Source of the DNA: Candidatus Brockarchaeota archaeon
GTDB lineage: Archaea > Thermoproteota > EX4484-205 > DTQO01
Length of the DNA: 11,262 nucleotides
Assembly: GCA_017601265.1 (NCBI GenBank)
Contig: JAFNJA010000063.1
Location: 1 to 11,262 of the forward strand
Direction of reading: 5' to 3'
A model generated the notes under the pieces. It saw only the letters and a program-made list of their open reading frames with translations. It was not told the DNA's origin and did no database searches. Below, piece by piece: positions 1-6,822 of this stretch. The translations under genes and the position numbers were made by a program. How positions within the stretch are numbered: position 1 is the first letter of the stretch; every line of letters starts with the position of its first letter.

Positions 1-1
1 A

Positions 2-598
2 TCCTCGAACCCTTACAGCGGGATCGGGGCCGTCAGGATCCTGACCCAGTTCGTCGGTTACGACATACCGCTCACGATACTGTCTTTGGGGCCGGCCTTT
101 CTTGCAGGAAGCTTGTCATTGTCGAGGATAGCGTCGGCCCAGAAAGTGCCTTTCGCCCTCGCAATTCCGTGGGCCTTCGCGTTTTTCCTCCTCGCCCTGC
201 AGGCGGAGCTCGAGGAGGACCCCTTCGGCACGCCGCACGCAGAAACGGAGATAGCGGCAGGTTACTGGACGGAGCTCACTGGCAGGAAGCTGGCCTTCGT
301 CCGCTTTTCTAAAGACCTCCAGATGGTCTTCGGGGCGGTGCTTGCTGCCGACCTGTTCCTAGGTGGCCCGTACGGGCCAGCGTTCGAGCTCGGGCACGGT
401 TTGCCTACGGCCTGGTTCGTCCTGAAGGCCCTTTTCATCGTATTCATGCTCGAGTTCGTCGAGGCGGTTTGCGCCCGGCTCCGAATAGACCAGGTGGTTA
501 GGGCTAATTGGAAGTTGATGGTCCCCATCTCGCTCCTCTCCTTGGCTCTTGTTTCATTTTGCGTTCCGTTAGCTAAGTCGGCAACGGGGGGAGCCTGA
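2..598 (+). CDS. nuoH: Complex I-like membrane subunit H (NuoH/FpoH family), 5' end missing
   Basis: This is the membrane subunit that joins the peripheral arm to the membrane arm and forms part of the quinone (or methanophenazine) channel. The frame is open from base 2 to TGA at 596-598, giving 198 residues. Family members have roughly 300-350, so about the N-terminal third lies outside the window. Visible family marks are SNPYSGIGAVRILTQ followed by YDIPL near the start of the visible part, and the acidic loop AELEEDPFGTPHAETE leading into GYWTELTGRKLAF, which matches the usual E..R.PFD.PEAE...G...EYSG region. Several hydrophobic segments follow. In that loop the usual Asp of PFD is Gly and the Glu of PEAE is His. 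The next gene starts 3 bases later, as in archaeal H-I-J-K-L-M-N operons. The family call is firm. Whether the carrier is a quinone or another lipid electron acceptor cannot be read here. Confidence 0.93.
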   Translation, partial: SSNPYSGIGAVRILTQFVGYDIPLTILSLGPAFLAGSLSLSRIASAQKVPFALAIPWAFAFFLLALQAELEEDPFGTPHAETEIAAGYWTELTGRKLAFVRFSKDLQMVFGAVLAADLFLGGPYGPAFELGHGLPTAWFVLKALFIVFMLEFVEAVCARLRIDQVVRANWKLMVPISLLSLALVSFCVPLAKSATGGA

Positions 599-601
599 AA
601 G

Positions 602-991
602 TTGGGGAGGGTAAAACTGCCGCGGATGGCGGCGGAGGTTGTCTCGTCGCTTTTCAAGAAGCCATCTACGCGAAAGTATCCTTTCGAGAGGCCAATCGTT
701 CCAGGCGGATCGCGAGGGATGCAGGTCTTCCATCCGGAGAGGTGCATCGGCTGCGGATTGTGCGCCAGGGACTGCCCCGCGGGCGCGATCGAGATGGTAG
801 AAGTTACGGGCAAGAAGATGCCGCTCATACGCATAGACAGCTGCATATTTTGCTACGTCTGCGTCGAAAACTGCCCAAGGAAAGCTCTGACGGAATCGAG
901 CTTTTTCGAGCTGGCCACCGCGGACAAGGAGGAGCTCGTCATCAGGCCAGGAGGGAGCATTCCGAGCGCTGAAACCTCCGGGGGGGATTAG
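602..991 (+). CDS. nuoI: Complex I-like iron-sulfur subunit I (NuoI/FpoI family)
   Basis: This peripheral-arm subunit carries two [4Fe-4S] clusters that pass electrons towards subunit B and the quinone site. The 129-residue product has an N-terminal helix with the family signature FKKPSTRKYPFERP, then two ferredoxin motifs: CIGCGLCARDCP (C48, C51, C54, C58) and CIFCYVCVENCP (C81, C84, C87, C91). I chose the TTG start at 602 because a purine-rich GGGGAG lies about 9 bases before it and the N-terminal length fits. An in-frame ATG at 626 is the alternative and would shorten the protein by 8 residues. The stop is TAG at 989-991. The gene starts 3 bases after subunit H, and the short C-terminal tail is polar and not conserved. 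A bare ferredoxin is unlikely given the RKYPFERP element and the operon position. Confidence 0.93.
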   Translation: MGRVKLPRMAAEVVSSLFKKPSTRKYPFERPIVPGGSRGMQVFHPERCIGCGLCARDCPAGAIEMVEVTGKKMPLIRIDSCIFCYVCVENCPRKALTESSFFELATADKEELVIRPGGSIPSAETSGGD

Positions 992-1019
992 GACGTTCTC
1001 TTACGGCGACCTTTTCGCA

Positions 1020-1466
1020 ATGGCGATACTCGTTTCGGCCTTCATGGCGCTGCATCTCGAGAACATCGCGCACGCCGTGATCTCATTCGCCGTAGCTCTT
1101 GTGGCGCTTTCCGCCCTTTACTTCTACGTAGAGGCTCCTTTCGCGGCGATCTTCCAACTCGTGGTCGGAGCTGGGACGATCGCCGTCTTTCTCCTTGCTG
1201 GCGAGATGCTCTCTTCGAAAGGGGAGAAGGCCCAGAGGCTTGGAAGCAAGTTGGCGGGCGCGGCATTCGCTCTATTGATCTCCGTACCGTCGATCCTTTT
1301 GGATCTTGAAAAACAAACATTCGCTGGGACAAACAACCTTTCATTCTACTCGGCGTTGTGGGAATCCAGAGCCGCGGACATCGTAGGTCAGGGGGTCGTG
1401 ATCTTGACACTTGCGATAGGGGCGGCCATGGTTTTGAAGAGGGGCAGGAAACAGGGGAAGGTATGA
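1020..1466 (+). CDS. nuoJ: Complex I-like membrane subunit J (NuoJ/FpoJ family)
   Basis: This small hydrophobic subunit sits between H and K and links redox chemistry to proton pumping. The 148-residue product has about four to five membrane segments. The signature third helix is EAPFAAIFQLVVGAGTIAVF, matching the usual A.F.A..Q..VYAGAI.VLF pattern with the Tyr of VYAG replaced by Gly. The C-terminal segment after VGQGVVILTLAIG is also typical. Some archaea split this protein in two (J1 and J2), but here it is one chain. The start is uncertain. ATG at 1020 is the only ordinary start in reach and has no convincing Shine-Dalgarno sequence. The frame is open upstream with plausible residues (TFSYGDLFA) but no ATG, GTG or TTG. 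The stop TGA at 1464-1466 lies 3 bases before the next gene. Confidence 0.88.
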   Translation: MAILVSAFMALHLENIAHAVISFAVALVALSALYFYVEAPFAAIFQLVVGAGTIAVFLLAGEMLSSKGEKAQRLGSKLAGAAFALLISVPSILLDLEKQTFAGTNNLSFYSALWESRAADIVGQGVVILTLAIGAAMVLKRGRKQGKV

Positions 1467-1469
1467 GAA

Positions 1470-1775
1470 GTGGAAAGCATAGCGCTATCCCTGACCCTCT
1501 TGATGATCGGGATGTACGGCCTCGTAACCAAGCGAAGCCTGCTCAAGACGCTCATCTCCATAGAATTGATCGCCGCGGCCGCGAGCATGAACTTTGCCAC
1601 TTTTTCGTCGGTGGCTGGAGATCGGCTCGGGCAGGCATTCTTCGTCCTCGCCCTATCGGTTGACACCTCGATGACGGCCATAGTGATAGCCATTGTCCTC
1701 TTATCTTACCGCGAGCTGAAAGTTTCTGACGCGTGGGAGCTGCACAAACTCAGGGGAAGGTCGAAGCCAAAATGA
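1470..1775 (+). CDS. nuoK: Complex I-like membrane subunit K (NuoK/FpoK family)
   Basis: This three-helix membrane subunit of the E channel is homologous to MrpC of Mrp antiporters. The 101-residue length equals the family norm. Visible marks are IGMYGLVTKRSLLKTLISIE, where E32 corresponds to Glu36 of E. coli NuoK, and a third helix GQAFFVLALSVDTSMTA. Without gaps from the shared GQ onward, the position of the second conserved glutamate (Glu72 in E. coli) is M68, while an aspartate (D65) lies three residues earlier, about one helical turn away. The start is GTG at 1470, placed by family length and by the N-terminus typical of NuoK. The stop codon overlaps the preferred ATG of the next gene as ATGA, so K and L are probably translationally coupled. 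Confidence 0.92.
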   Translation: MESIALSLTLLMIGMYGLVTKRSLLKTLISIELIAAAASMNFATFSSVAGDRLGQAFFVLALSVDTSMTAIVIAIVLLSYRELKVSDAWELHKLRGRSKPK

Positions 1776-3787
1776 TCCTGGAGCTTGAGTGCTATTCGCC
1801 ATGGCTCGTTTGGCTGTTCCCGATCTCTTCGAGTTTCATTGTGCCGCTTTTTGGAAGGCTTGGCCAAAGGGCGAGGGACGCGTTCGCTACCTCCTGCGGG
1901 CTCGTTACGCTTGCACTGTCCACCTCCATGATCGCGGGTTATTGCGGTGGCGAACTTATCTCCCGGAAAGTCGAGTGGATTCCGGTAGCGGGCATCGACC
2001 TTGGGCTGTGCCTGGATCCCCTGAGCATACTTTTCGCGAACCTTGTTGCATTGATGGGCTTCATCGTCCTGGCATATTCCTTGAGCTACATTGATCGGGA
2101 AGAGGGGCTTTCCAGGTACTACTCGCTCATGCTTCTCTTCATAGGATCGATGATCGGCCTCGTGTTGGCGGACAATTTCCTCCAGATGTTCATCTTCTGG
2201 GAGATCGTCGGGCTGTGCTCCTACGCCCTTGTTTCTTTTTGGTACGAGCGCCCCGAAGCCGTCAAGGCCGGGACCAAGGTATTCATGATGACGAAGGTTG
2301 GGGACGCTTCGCTGCTCGCTGGCATCCTCCTGCTTTACGCAAACCTGCAAACCTTGTCTTACGGGCAGGTCTTGGAGCGGTGCGGGAGGGTCGCGATGCC
2401 GGCGTTCACGGCGATTTCCTTGTTGTTCCTGCTCGGAGCGGTCGCGAAATCTGCCCAACTTCCGCTTCACACCTGGCTTTATGGCGCAATGGAGGCGCCA
2501 ACATCCGTCAGTTGCCTTTTGCACGGCGCGACGATGGTCAAGGGAGGGGTTTACTTGATAGCGAGGACGCACGCCATTTTCTCCAGCATACCTCTTTGGC
2601 TCAACTCTGTCGCTTGGGCGGGCGCTGCAACGGCCCTTGTCGCGGGAACCTTGGCTCTCCACACGCGGGACATAAAAGGCGTCCAGGCGTACTCCACGAT
2701 GAGCCAGAACGGCCTCATGTTCCTGGCCCTGGGCGTTGCAACTTCGCCAGTAGGGACAGGGTGGTTTGCGGGCGTATTTCATATGGTCAGTCACGCTCTC
2801 TTCCAAGGCTTGGGGTTTTTGGCAGTGGGGTGCATTGTGCACCAGCTGGGCACCAGGGATATGGGCAAGATGGGGGGGCTGAGGAGGGCGATGCCTATCA
2901 CCTTCGCGCTGTACTTGGTCGCGACGCTTTCGCGCTCTGGAATGCCGCCATTCTCAGGTTTCATCAGCAAAAGTCTCATAGCTGAGAGCGTTATGGCAAG
3001 TGGAAACCCAGTGCTCACAATAATCGTGTACTCCGTCTCCGCCTTGACATTCGCGTACAGCTATAGGTCCATCGTGCTGCCGTTTGCGGGAGAGGCACGG
3101 AATCGCCTTGGAGACCAAGGAATCCGGGAAGCTCCGATGGGGATGAGCGCGCCAGCCTTGGTTCTGGCGGCGGGATGCCTGCTCCTGGGGTTCATGGGCG
3201 ATCCGCTAGCTCGTTTCCTTGGCTTCAACATCTACCTGGGCGCTTTTTGGTACGAGTTCATCGCGTTGGCGGCCGTTCTATCGGTCGGCGGGCTTCCAAT
3301 CTACCTGCTTTACCAGAGGAAGGCGGTTTGGGTGGAAAGCTTCAGGGACTGGGCATTGGCGCGGTTTGACCGGTTGCTGCGGGAAGGATATTTCTTCGAT
3401 TTTGTTTACGGAAAGGCGGCAGGAGCTTTCGTGAGGGCTGCAGGTTTCCTGCGAAGCTTCGAATCGAACTTCGTTGCGCGCTGCCCCCAAGCGGTAGGAG
3501 GCGGTTTCGAGGCGCTGGCGCATGCCGTGCGCGAAAAGATTGAGGCCGAGATCCTTGGAGCACTGCCAAGCTTGATATCGGTTTTTGCCATGAAGTTTTC
3601 CAACGCAGCCCTAAGAGGTTTCGATGCCGCTCTGGACAAGCTCGTGTACTTCGTGGCCAATGCTGCCTTGTCGCGAAGCGAAAGGATCAGGAGGGCGGAC
3701 AGCTACGCCCTGCCAAGCTACGTCTTGGCAGTAGCCCTGGGCCTCCTGCTCCTATGCCTCCTGCTTCTGCTTAAGGTTGGGGGTTGA
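1772..3787 (+). CDS. nuoL: Complex I-like antiporter subunit L (NuoL/FpoL family)
   Basis: This is the distal proton-pumping subunit of the membrane arm. From ATG 1772 it is 671 residues, a little longer than E. coli NuoL (613). Key residues of the proton path are present: Glu of FWEIVGLCSY near 144, Lys of VAKSAQLPLHTWL near 226, HGATMVKGGVYL near 251-257, and Lys of GFISKS near 400. After about residue 430 come more helices, then a long amphipathic stretch and a final membrane helix (SYVLAVALGLLLLCLLLL), fitting the lateral helix HL and last helix of NuoL. I prefer ATG 1772, which overlaps the K stop as ATGA and has GGGGAAGG 11 bases upstream. A GTG at 1733 would add 13 polar residues and overlap K by 43 bases. 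Subunit M follows after 3 bases. Confidence 0.94.
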   Translation: MILELECYSPWLVWLFPISSSFIVPLFGRLGQRARDAFATSCGLVTLALSTSMIAGYCGGELISRKVEWIPVAGIDLGLCLDPLSILFANLVALMGFIVLAYSLSYIDREEGLSRYYSLMLLFIGSMIGLVLADNFLQMFIFWEIVGLCSYALVSFWYERPEAVKAGTKVFMMTKVGDASLLAGILLLYANLQTLSYGQVLERCGRVAMPAFTAISLLFLLGAVAKSAQLPLHTWLYGAMEAPTSVSCLLHGATMVKGGVYLIARTHAIFSSIPLWLNSVAWAGAATALVAGTLALHTRDIKGVQAYSTMSQNGLMFLALGVATSPVGTGWFAGVFHMVSHALFQGLGFLAVGCIVHQLGTRDMGKMGGLRRAMPITFALYLVATLSRSGMPPFSGFISKSLIAESVMASGNPVLTIIVYSVSALTFAYSYRSIVLPFAGEARNRLGDQGIREAPMGMSAPALVLAAGCLLLGFMGDPLARFLGFNIYLGAFWYEFIALAAVLSVGGLPIYLLYQRKAVWVESFRDWALARFDRLLREGYFFDFVYGKAAGAFVRAAGFLRSFESNFVARCPQAVGGGFEALAHAVREKIEAEILGALPSLISVFAMKFSNAALRGFDAALDKLVYFVANAALSRSERIRRADSYALPSYVLAVALGLLLLCLLLLLKVGG

Positions 3788-3790
3788 ACG

Positions 3791-5263
3791 ATGGCTGCCC
3801 TTCTGCTATTCGCGCTTCTCTTGCCCAGTCTTTCGATCCCGATCTCGTACATGGCGGGCAGGAGGTCGGCCGGCAAGGCGGCGATGGTCGTGCTTTCATT
3901 TGCCATTCTGGATCTGATAATCCTCTCGTCAACGCTTTCAGAGGTGTTATCAAGGGGAAGGTATTTCGAATCGTACTACTGGGTGCCGGTTCTCGGCTCC
4001 CCCCTTACTCTATTCGTCGATGGCATAAGCTTCTCGATGGCTGTCATGACCCTGATACTCATTATTTCTTCTATCGTATATTCCATCAACTACATGGGGG
4101 AGCGCGGTTCGCTCCAGACATATTACGCACTCCTCGCGATGCTCACGGTCGGCCTGGTGGGGGTCTTCATATCTTCAAACCTCATGGTTTTCTACTTCTG
4201 CTGGGAGTTCATGCTCATCCCCACTTACTTCATAATAGGAGGGTGGGGATACAGGGAACCGTATAGAGCAGCGTTCAAGTTCTTCATATTCACCCATGCC
4301 GGGGCCGTGGCGGTCCTGCTGGGAATAGGGGCAATCTACATGCTCACCGGAAGCCTTGACATGTCTATTGCGAAGGGCCTTTTGGCCGAGGCTCCTCAGG
4401 AACTTTTGTACTGGATCTTTGTGGCTTTCACTTTGGGTTTCGCTGTGAAGATGGCCATAGTACCCGTACACGTATGGCTTCCCGATGCCCACGCTGAAGC
4501 TCCGGCTCCAATGTCCGCTTTGCTGAGCGGCGTGATAATCGAAGCCGGGGCTTACGCCATATTCAGGATCTCGCTTGGGATCGTGCTGCCTTCGATGGCG
4601 AGCGCCTCAATGGTAAGCCAGCTGCTCCACGCTCTATCGATATTGGGGGTCATCTCGGCCTTCTACGGGGCATTGACGGCATTGGCCGAGGACGACATAA
4701 AGAGGATAGTTGCCTATTCGAGCATAAGCCACATGGGCTACGCTCTCTTCGGGCTTTCACTCTTCCCTTGCGCCGAAGGGGAGATCGGCGCGGTGCTGCA
4801 CCTGATAAACCACGCTGCAAGCAAAGGGTTGCTCTTCCTGAACGCAGGGGCGATCATGAGGCAGACGCGCATCAGGGACATAAGGGAGATGGGAGGCCTT
4901 GCTCCCAAGATGCCGCTCACTGCGATATCCACGGCCGTTTCGTCCTTCAGCACCGCTGGCGTGCCAGCGTTCGCTTGCTTCATGAGCGAATTCATGATGT
5001 TCATGGGAGGGTTCCAGCTTGGTTCCACAGACGGCTTCTATTACGCGACGACAACATCGATGATAGTGGTGACGGTTTTCAGCCTCGCGTACGTCCTCAG
5101 GTTCTACTGGAGGAGCTTCCTCGGCTCCTCAAAGGCCGAAAGGATCGAGGAGGTTCCGCTCTTGATGGAAGTGCCAATGGCTATCCTCTCCACGATCGTC
5201 GTTGCGCTTGGCGTATGGCCCGGGCCTTTGATAGAACTGATCAACTCTTCTCTCAAGGTGTGA
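3791..5263 (+). CDS. nuoM: Complex I-like antiporter subunit M (NuoM/FpoM family)
   Basis: This is the second antiporter-like proton-pumping subunit, 490 residues with about 14 membrane helices, close to the usual NuoM length. Key features are the Glu of CWEFMLIPTYF (E139), Lys in helix 7 (GFAVKMAIVPVHVWLPDAH, K220), the conserved DDIKRIVAYSSISHMGY region, HLINHAASKGLLFL, and the acidic residue of FMSEFMMF in helix 12. This last residue marks it as M rather than L or N. In helix 8 the usual lysine of the LSG..LK.G.Y pattern is glutamate (E251, in SGVIIEAGAYAIFR). The start ATG 3791 follows the L stop by 3 bases and lies behind a G-rich stretch overlapping the end of L. Some archaeal Mrp- and hydrogenase-type antiporter subunits look similar, but the operon position favours complex I. 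Confidence 0.93.
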   Translation: MAALLLFALLLPSLSIPISYMAGRRSAGKAAMVVLSFAILDLIILSSTLSEVLSRGRYFESYYWVPVLGSPLTLFVDGISFSMAVMTLILIISSIVYSINYMGERGSLQTYYALLAMLTVGLVGVFISSNLMVFYFCWEFMLIPTYFIIGGWGYREPYRAAFKFFIFTHAGAVAVLLGIGAIYMLTGSLDMSIAKGLLAEAPQELLYWIFVAFTLGFAVKMAIVPVHVWLPDAHAEAPAPMSALLSGVIIEAGAYAIFRISLGIVLPSMASASMVSQLLHALSILGVISAFYGALTALAEDDIKRIVAYSSISHMGYALFGLSLFPCAEGEIGAVLHLINHAASKGLLFLNAGAIMRQTRIRDIREMGGLAPKMPLTAISTAVSSFSTAGVPAFACFMSEFMMFMGGFQLGSTDGFYYATTTSMIVVTVFSLAYVLRFYWRSFLGSSKAERIEEVPLLMEVPMAILSTIVVALGVWPGPLIELINSSLKV

Positions 5264-5266
5264 GGC

Positions 5267-6763
5267 ATGATAGGGACGCTCGAGGTTTTAACGCCGAGCA
5301 TCGTCCTGGTCGTTTTTTCCATACTCACGGTGCCTGTGATAGGCCTCATCAAGAAGCGCGGCGGCCGCTGCAGAACCGCATCGCTCGCTTGGATTTTATC
5401 CCCCTTTTTCGCGATGGGTGCTGGCATATTTCGCCTCTATTCAGACTACTATTCGCAGGCGGAGAAGCAGCCGTTCGTGCAGGTCTTTCTCGTCGATGGG
5501 GGGGCGGTCGGGCTCTCCAGCTCCTTTTTGGTCGACGCGGTGTCGATGTACATGGCGATCGTCTACCTGGTGTTCGGCTTTGCTTCTTGCGCATATTCCT
5601 TCCTCAAATTGAAGTTGGAAGGCGAGTTATCGGAAAGGTTCCTATCCCTTTTTTACGTGATATTGGGTAGCACGACGGCCGCGACGTTCTCTGGGGACCT
5701 CCTTACCCTTTTCATATTCTGGGAGGCCTCGGCGGCCGGTTCATGCTTCCTGATCGTTTACGGGAAAAAGCCGGAGGCGATCGAGGCCTGCCTGAAGTAC
5801 CTCGTCATGATCGTCATAGCGTCCGGCTTCATAGTCTACGGCCTGTCCGTAATTTACGGCCTGGTTGGATCGCTGAACTTCTGGACCGTCAGGGATTCCC
5901 TGGCCTCCTTGAACGACAAAAACCTCCTGATGCTGGCTTTCGCGCTAGTGGCTTGTGGTTACGCGATCGAGACGGCCGTGGTGCCATTCCATATGTGGCT
6001 TCCTGACGCCTACGCAGCGGCTCCCTCTTCCTCTTCTGCATTCCTTTCCTCGATCGTGGACCAGGCCAGTTACTACGTCTTCATGAGGGTCCTTGTGCAC
6101 ATCCTTACCCCGCCTCTCGTACTCGACTGGACGTTCGCTTTGGCCGTATTCTCTGCCTTGACGATGAGCGCTGGCAACCTGTTCGCTTTGGCTCAGAACA
6201 ACGTCAAGCGCATGATATGCTACGTGTGCGTAGCCGACATCGGTTACAACCTGGCCGCCATAACGAGCGTGAAGCCGCTTGGCCTATTGGGGAACCTGTA
6301 TTTCTTCTTCGTGGGAGGAATGACCACCGCCCTCGCGTTCATGGTGGTTGGAATCCTAAACGATCTTGGATTTGAGACCATCGAGGATTTCTCCGGCATA
6401 GGAAGGAATTACCCGACTACGAGTTTGGCGTTGGTCGTAGCCGCATTGTCGTTTTCCGGAATTCCGCCGCTGGCAGGCTTCATGGCGAAGTACATGGTCT
6501 TCACGGCGGCCTTGGAGGCGGACATGGCTTGGTTGTCCGTTGTGGGCGTTCTGAACTCCGTCCTCCAAGCGGCCTACTTAATCAGGCTCGTGCACTACAT
6601 GTACGCGAAGCCAGCGTCCAAGATCCGCGGGAAGGAGCGCGTGGACGTCCTGCTGCCGGTTTACGCCCTGGTGGCTTTGATAATTATTTTGGGAGCTTAC
6701 CCCTCCCTCGCATTGAACGCGGCCTATCCCGCCGCCAAGCAGCTGGAGCTGCTCCTCCCATGA
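5267..6763 (+). CDS. nuoN: Complex I-like antiporter subunit N (NuoN/FpoN family), divergent
   Basis: This is the third antiporter-like subunit, 498 residues and about 14 membrane helices, placed as N by gene order and by the lysine in helix 12 (GFMAKYMVF, K408). It keeps the helix 5 glutamate (IFWEASAAGS, E153) and NNVKRMICYV. It is the most unusual of the three. The helix 7 lysine is glutamate (YAIETAVVPFHMWLPDAY, E235), the helix 8 lysine is aspartate (SSIVDQASYYVF, D265), and the H.A..K motif of helix 10-11 is replaced by YFFFVGGMTTALAF. The WLPDAY block aligns without gaps to WLPDAH of the preceding gene, so the exchange is not an alignment error. The start ATG 5267 lies behind GGTGTGAGG, 3 bases after the M stop. 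The reading frame is intact, so it is a working gene rather than a relic, but its pumping role may differ. Confidence 0.87.
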   Translation: MIGTLEVLTPSIVLVVFSILTVPVIGLIKKRGGRCRTASLAWILSPFFAMGAGIFRLYSDYYSQAEKQPFVQVFLVDGGAVGLSSSFLVDAVSMYMAIVYLVFGFASCAYSFLKLKLEGELSERFLSLFYVILGSTTAATFSGDLLTLFIFWEASAAGSCFLIVYGKKPEAIEACLKYLVMIVIASGFIVYGLSVIYGLVGSLNFWTVRDSLASLNDKNLLMLAFALVACGYAIETAVVPFHMWLPDAYAAAPSSSSAFLSSIVDQASYYVFMRVLVHILTPPLVLDWTFALAVFSALTMSAGNLFALAQNNVKRMICYVCVADIGYNLAAITSVKPLGLLGNLYFFFVGGMTTALAFMVVGILNDLGFETIEDFSGIGRNYPTTSLALVVAALSFSGIPPLAGFMAKYMVFTAALEADMAWLSVVGVLNSVLQAAYLIRLVHYMYAKPASKIRGKERVDVLLPVYALVALIIILGAYPSLALNAAYPAAKQLELLLP

Positions 6764-6783
6764 CCGTGGAGGAAAAGGGCAAT

Positions 6784-6822
6784 ATGCCTCGGCCGAGATC
6801 CGAAAGGCGGGCATGTGGATGA
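6784..6822 (+). other. Possible 12-codon leader ORF before the fpoF-like gene
   Basis: The 49-base gap after subunit N contains GGAGG at 6768-6772, then ATG at 6784 and a 12-codon frame (MPRPRSERRACG) ending TGA at 6820-6822. Its stop overlaps the second ATG of the next gene (6819) as ATGA. It may serve only for translational coupling or be chance. Nothing else is evident in the gap. Confidence 0.2.

Noticed and set aside
262..846. Minus-strand open frame of 194 codons across subunits H and I
   Set aside because: It is antisense to two conserved subunits with intact motifs and shows no family resemblance.
1706..2842. Long open frame on the minus strand across subunits K and L (378 codons)
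   Set aside because: It is fully antisense to a clear NuoL gene, and its translation is rich in charged residues and Gln with no motif. It reflects high GC at third positions.
2215..2985. Plus-strand open frame of 256 codons inside subunit L
   Set aside because: It is an out-of-frame shadow of NuoL with Arg-rich content.
3427..3787. C-terminal part of subunit L as a separate gene or fusion
   Set aside because: The extended amphipathic region and last helix are normal for NuoL (lateral helix HL), so no fusion is needed to explain the length.
4768..5670. Plus-strand open frame of 300 codons across subunits M and N
   Set aside because: It lies out of frame with both real genes, is Arg- and His-rich, and has no ribosome site or motif.
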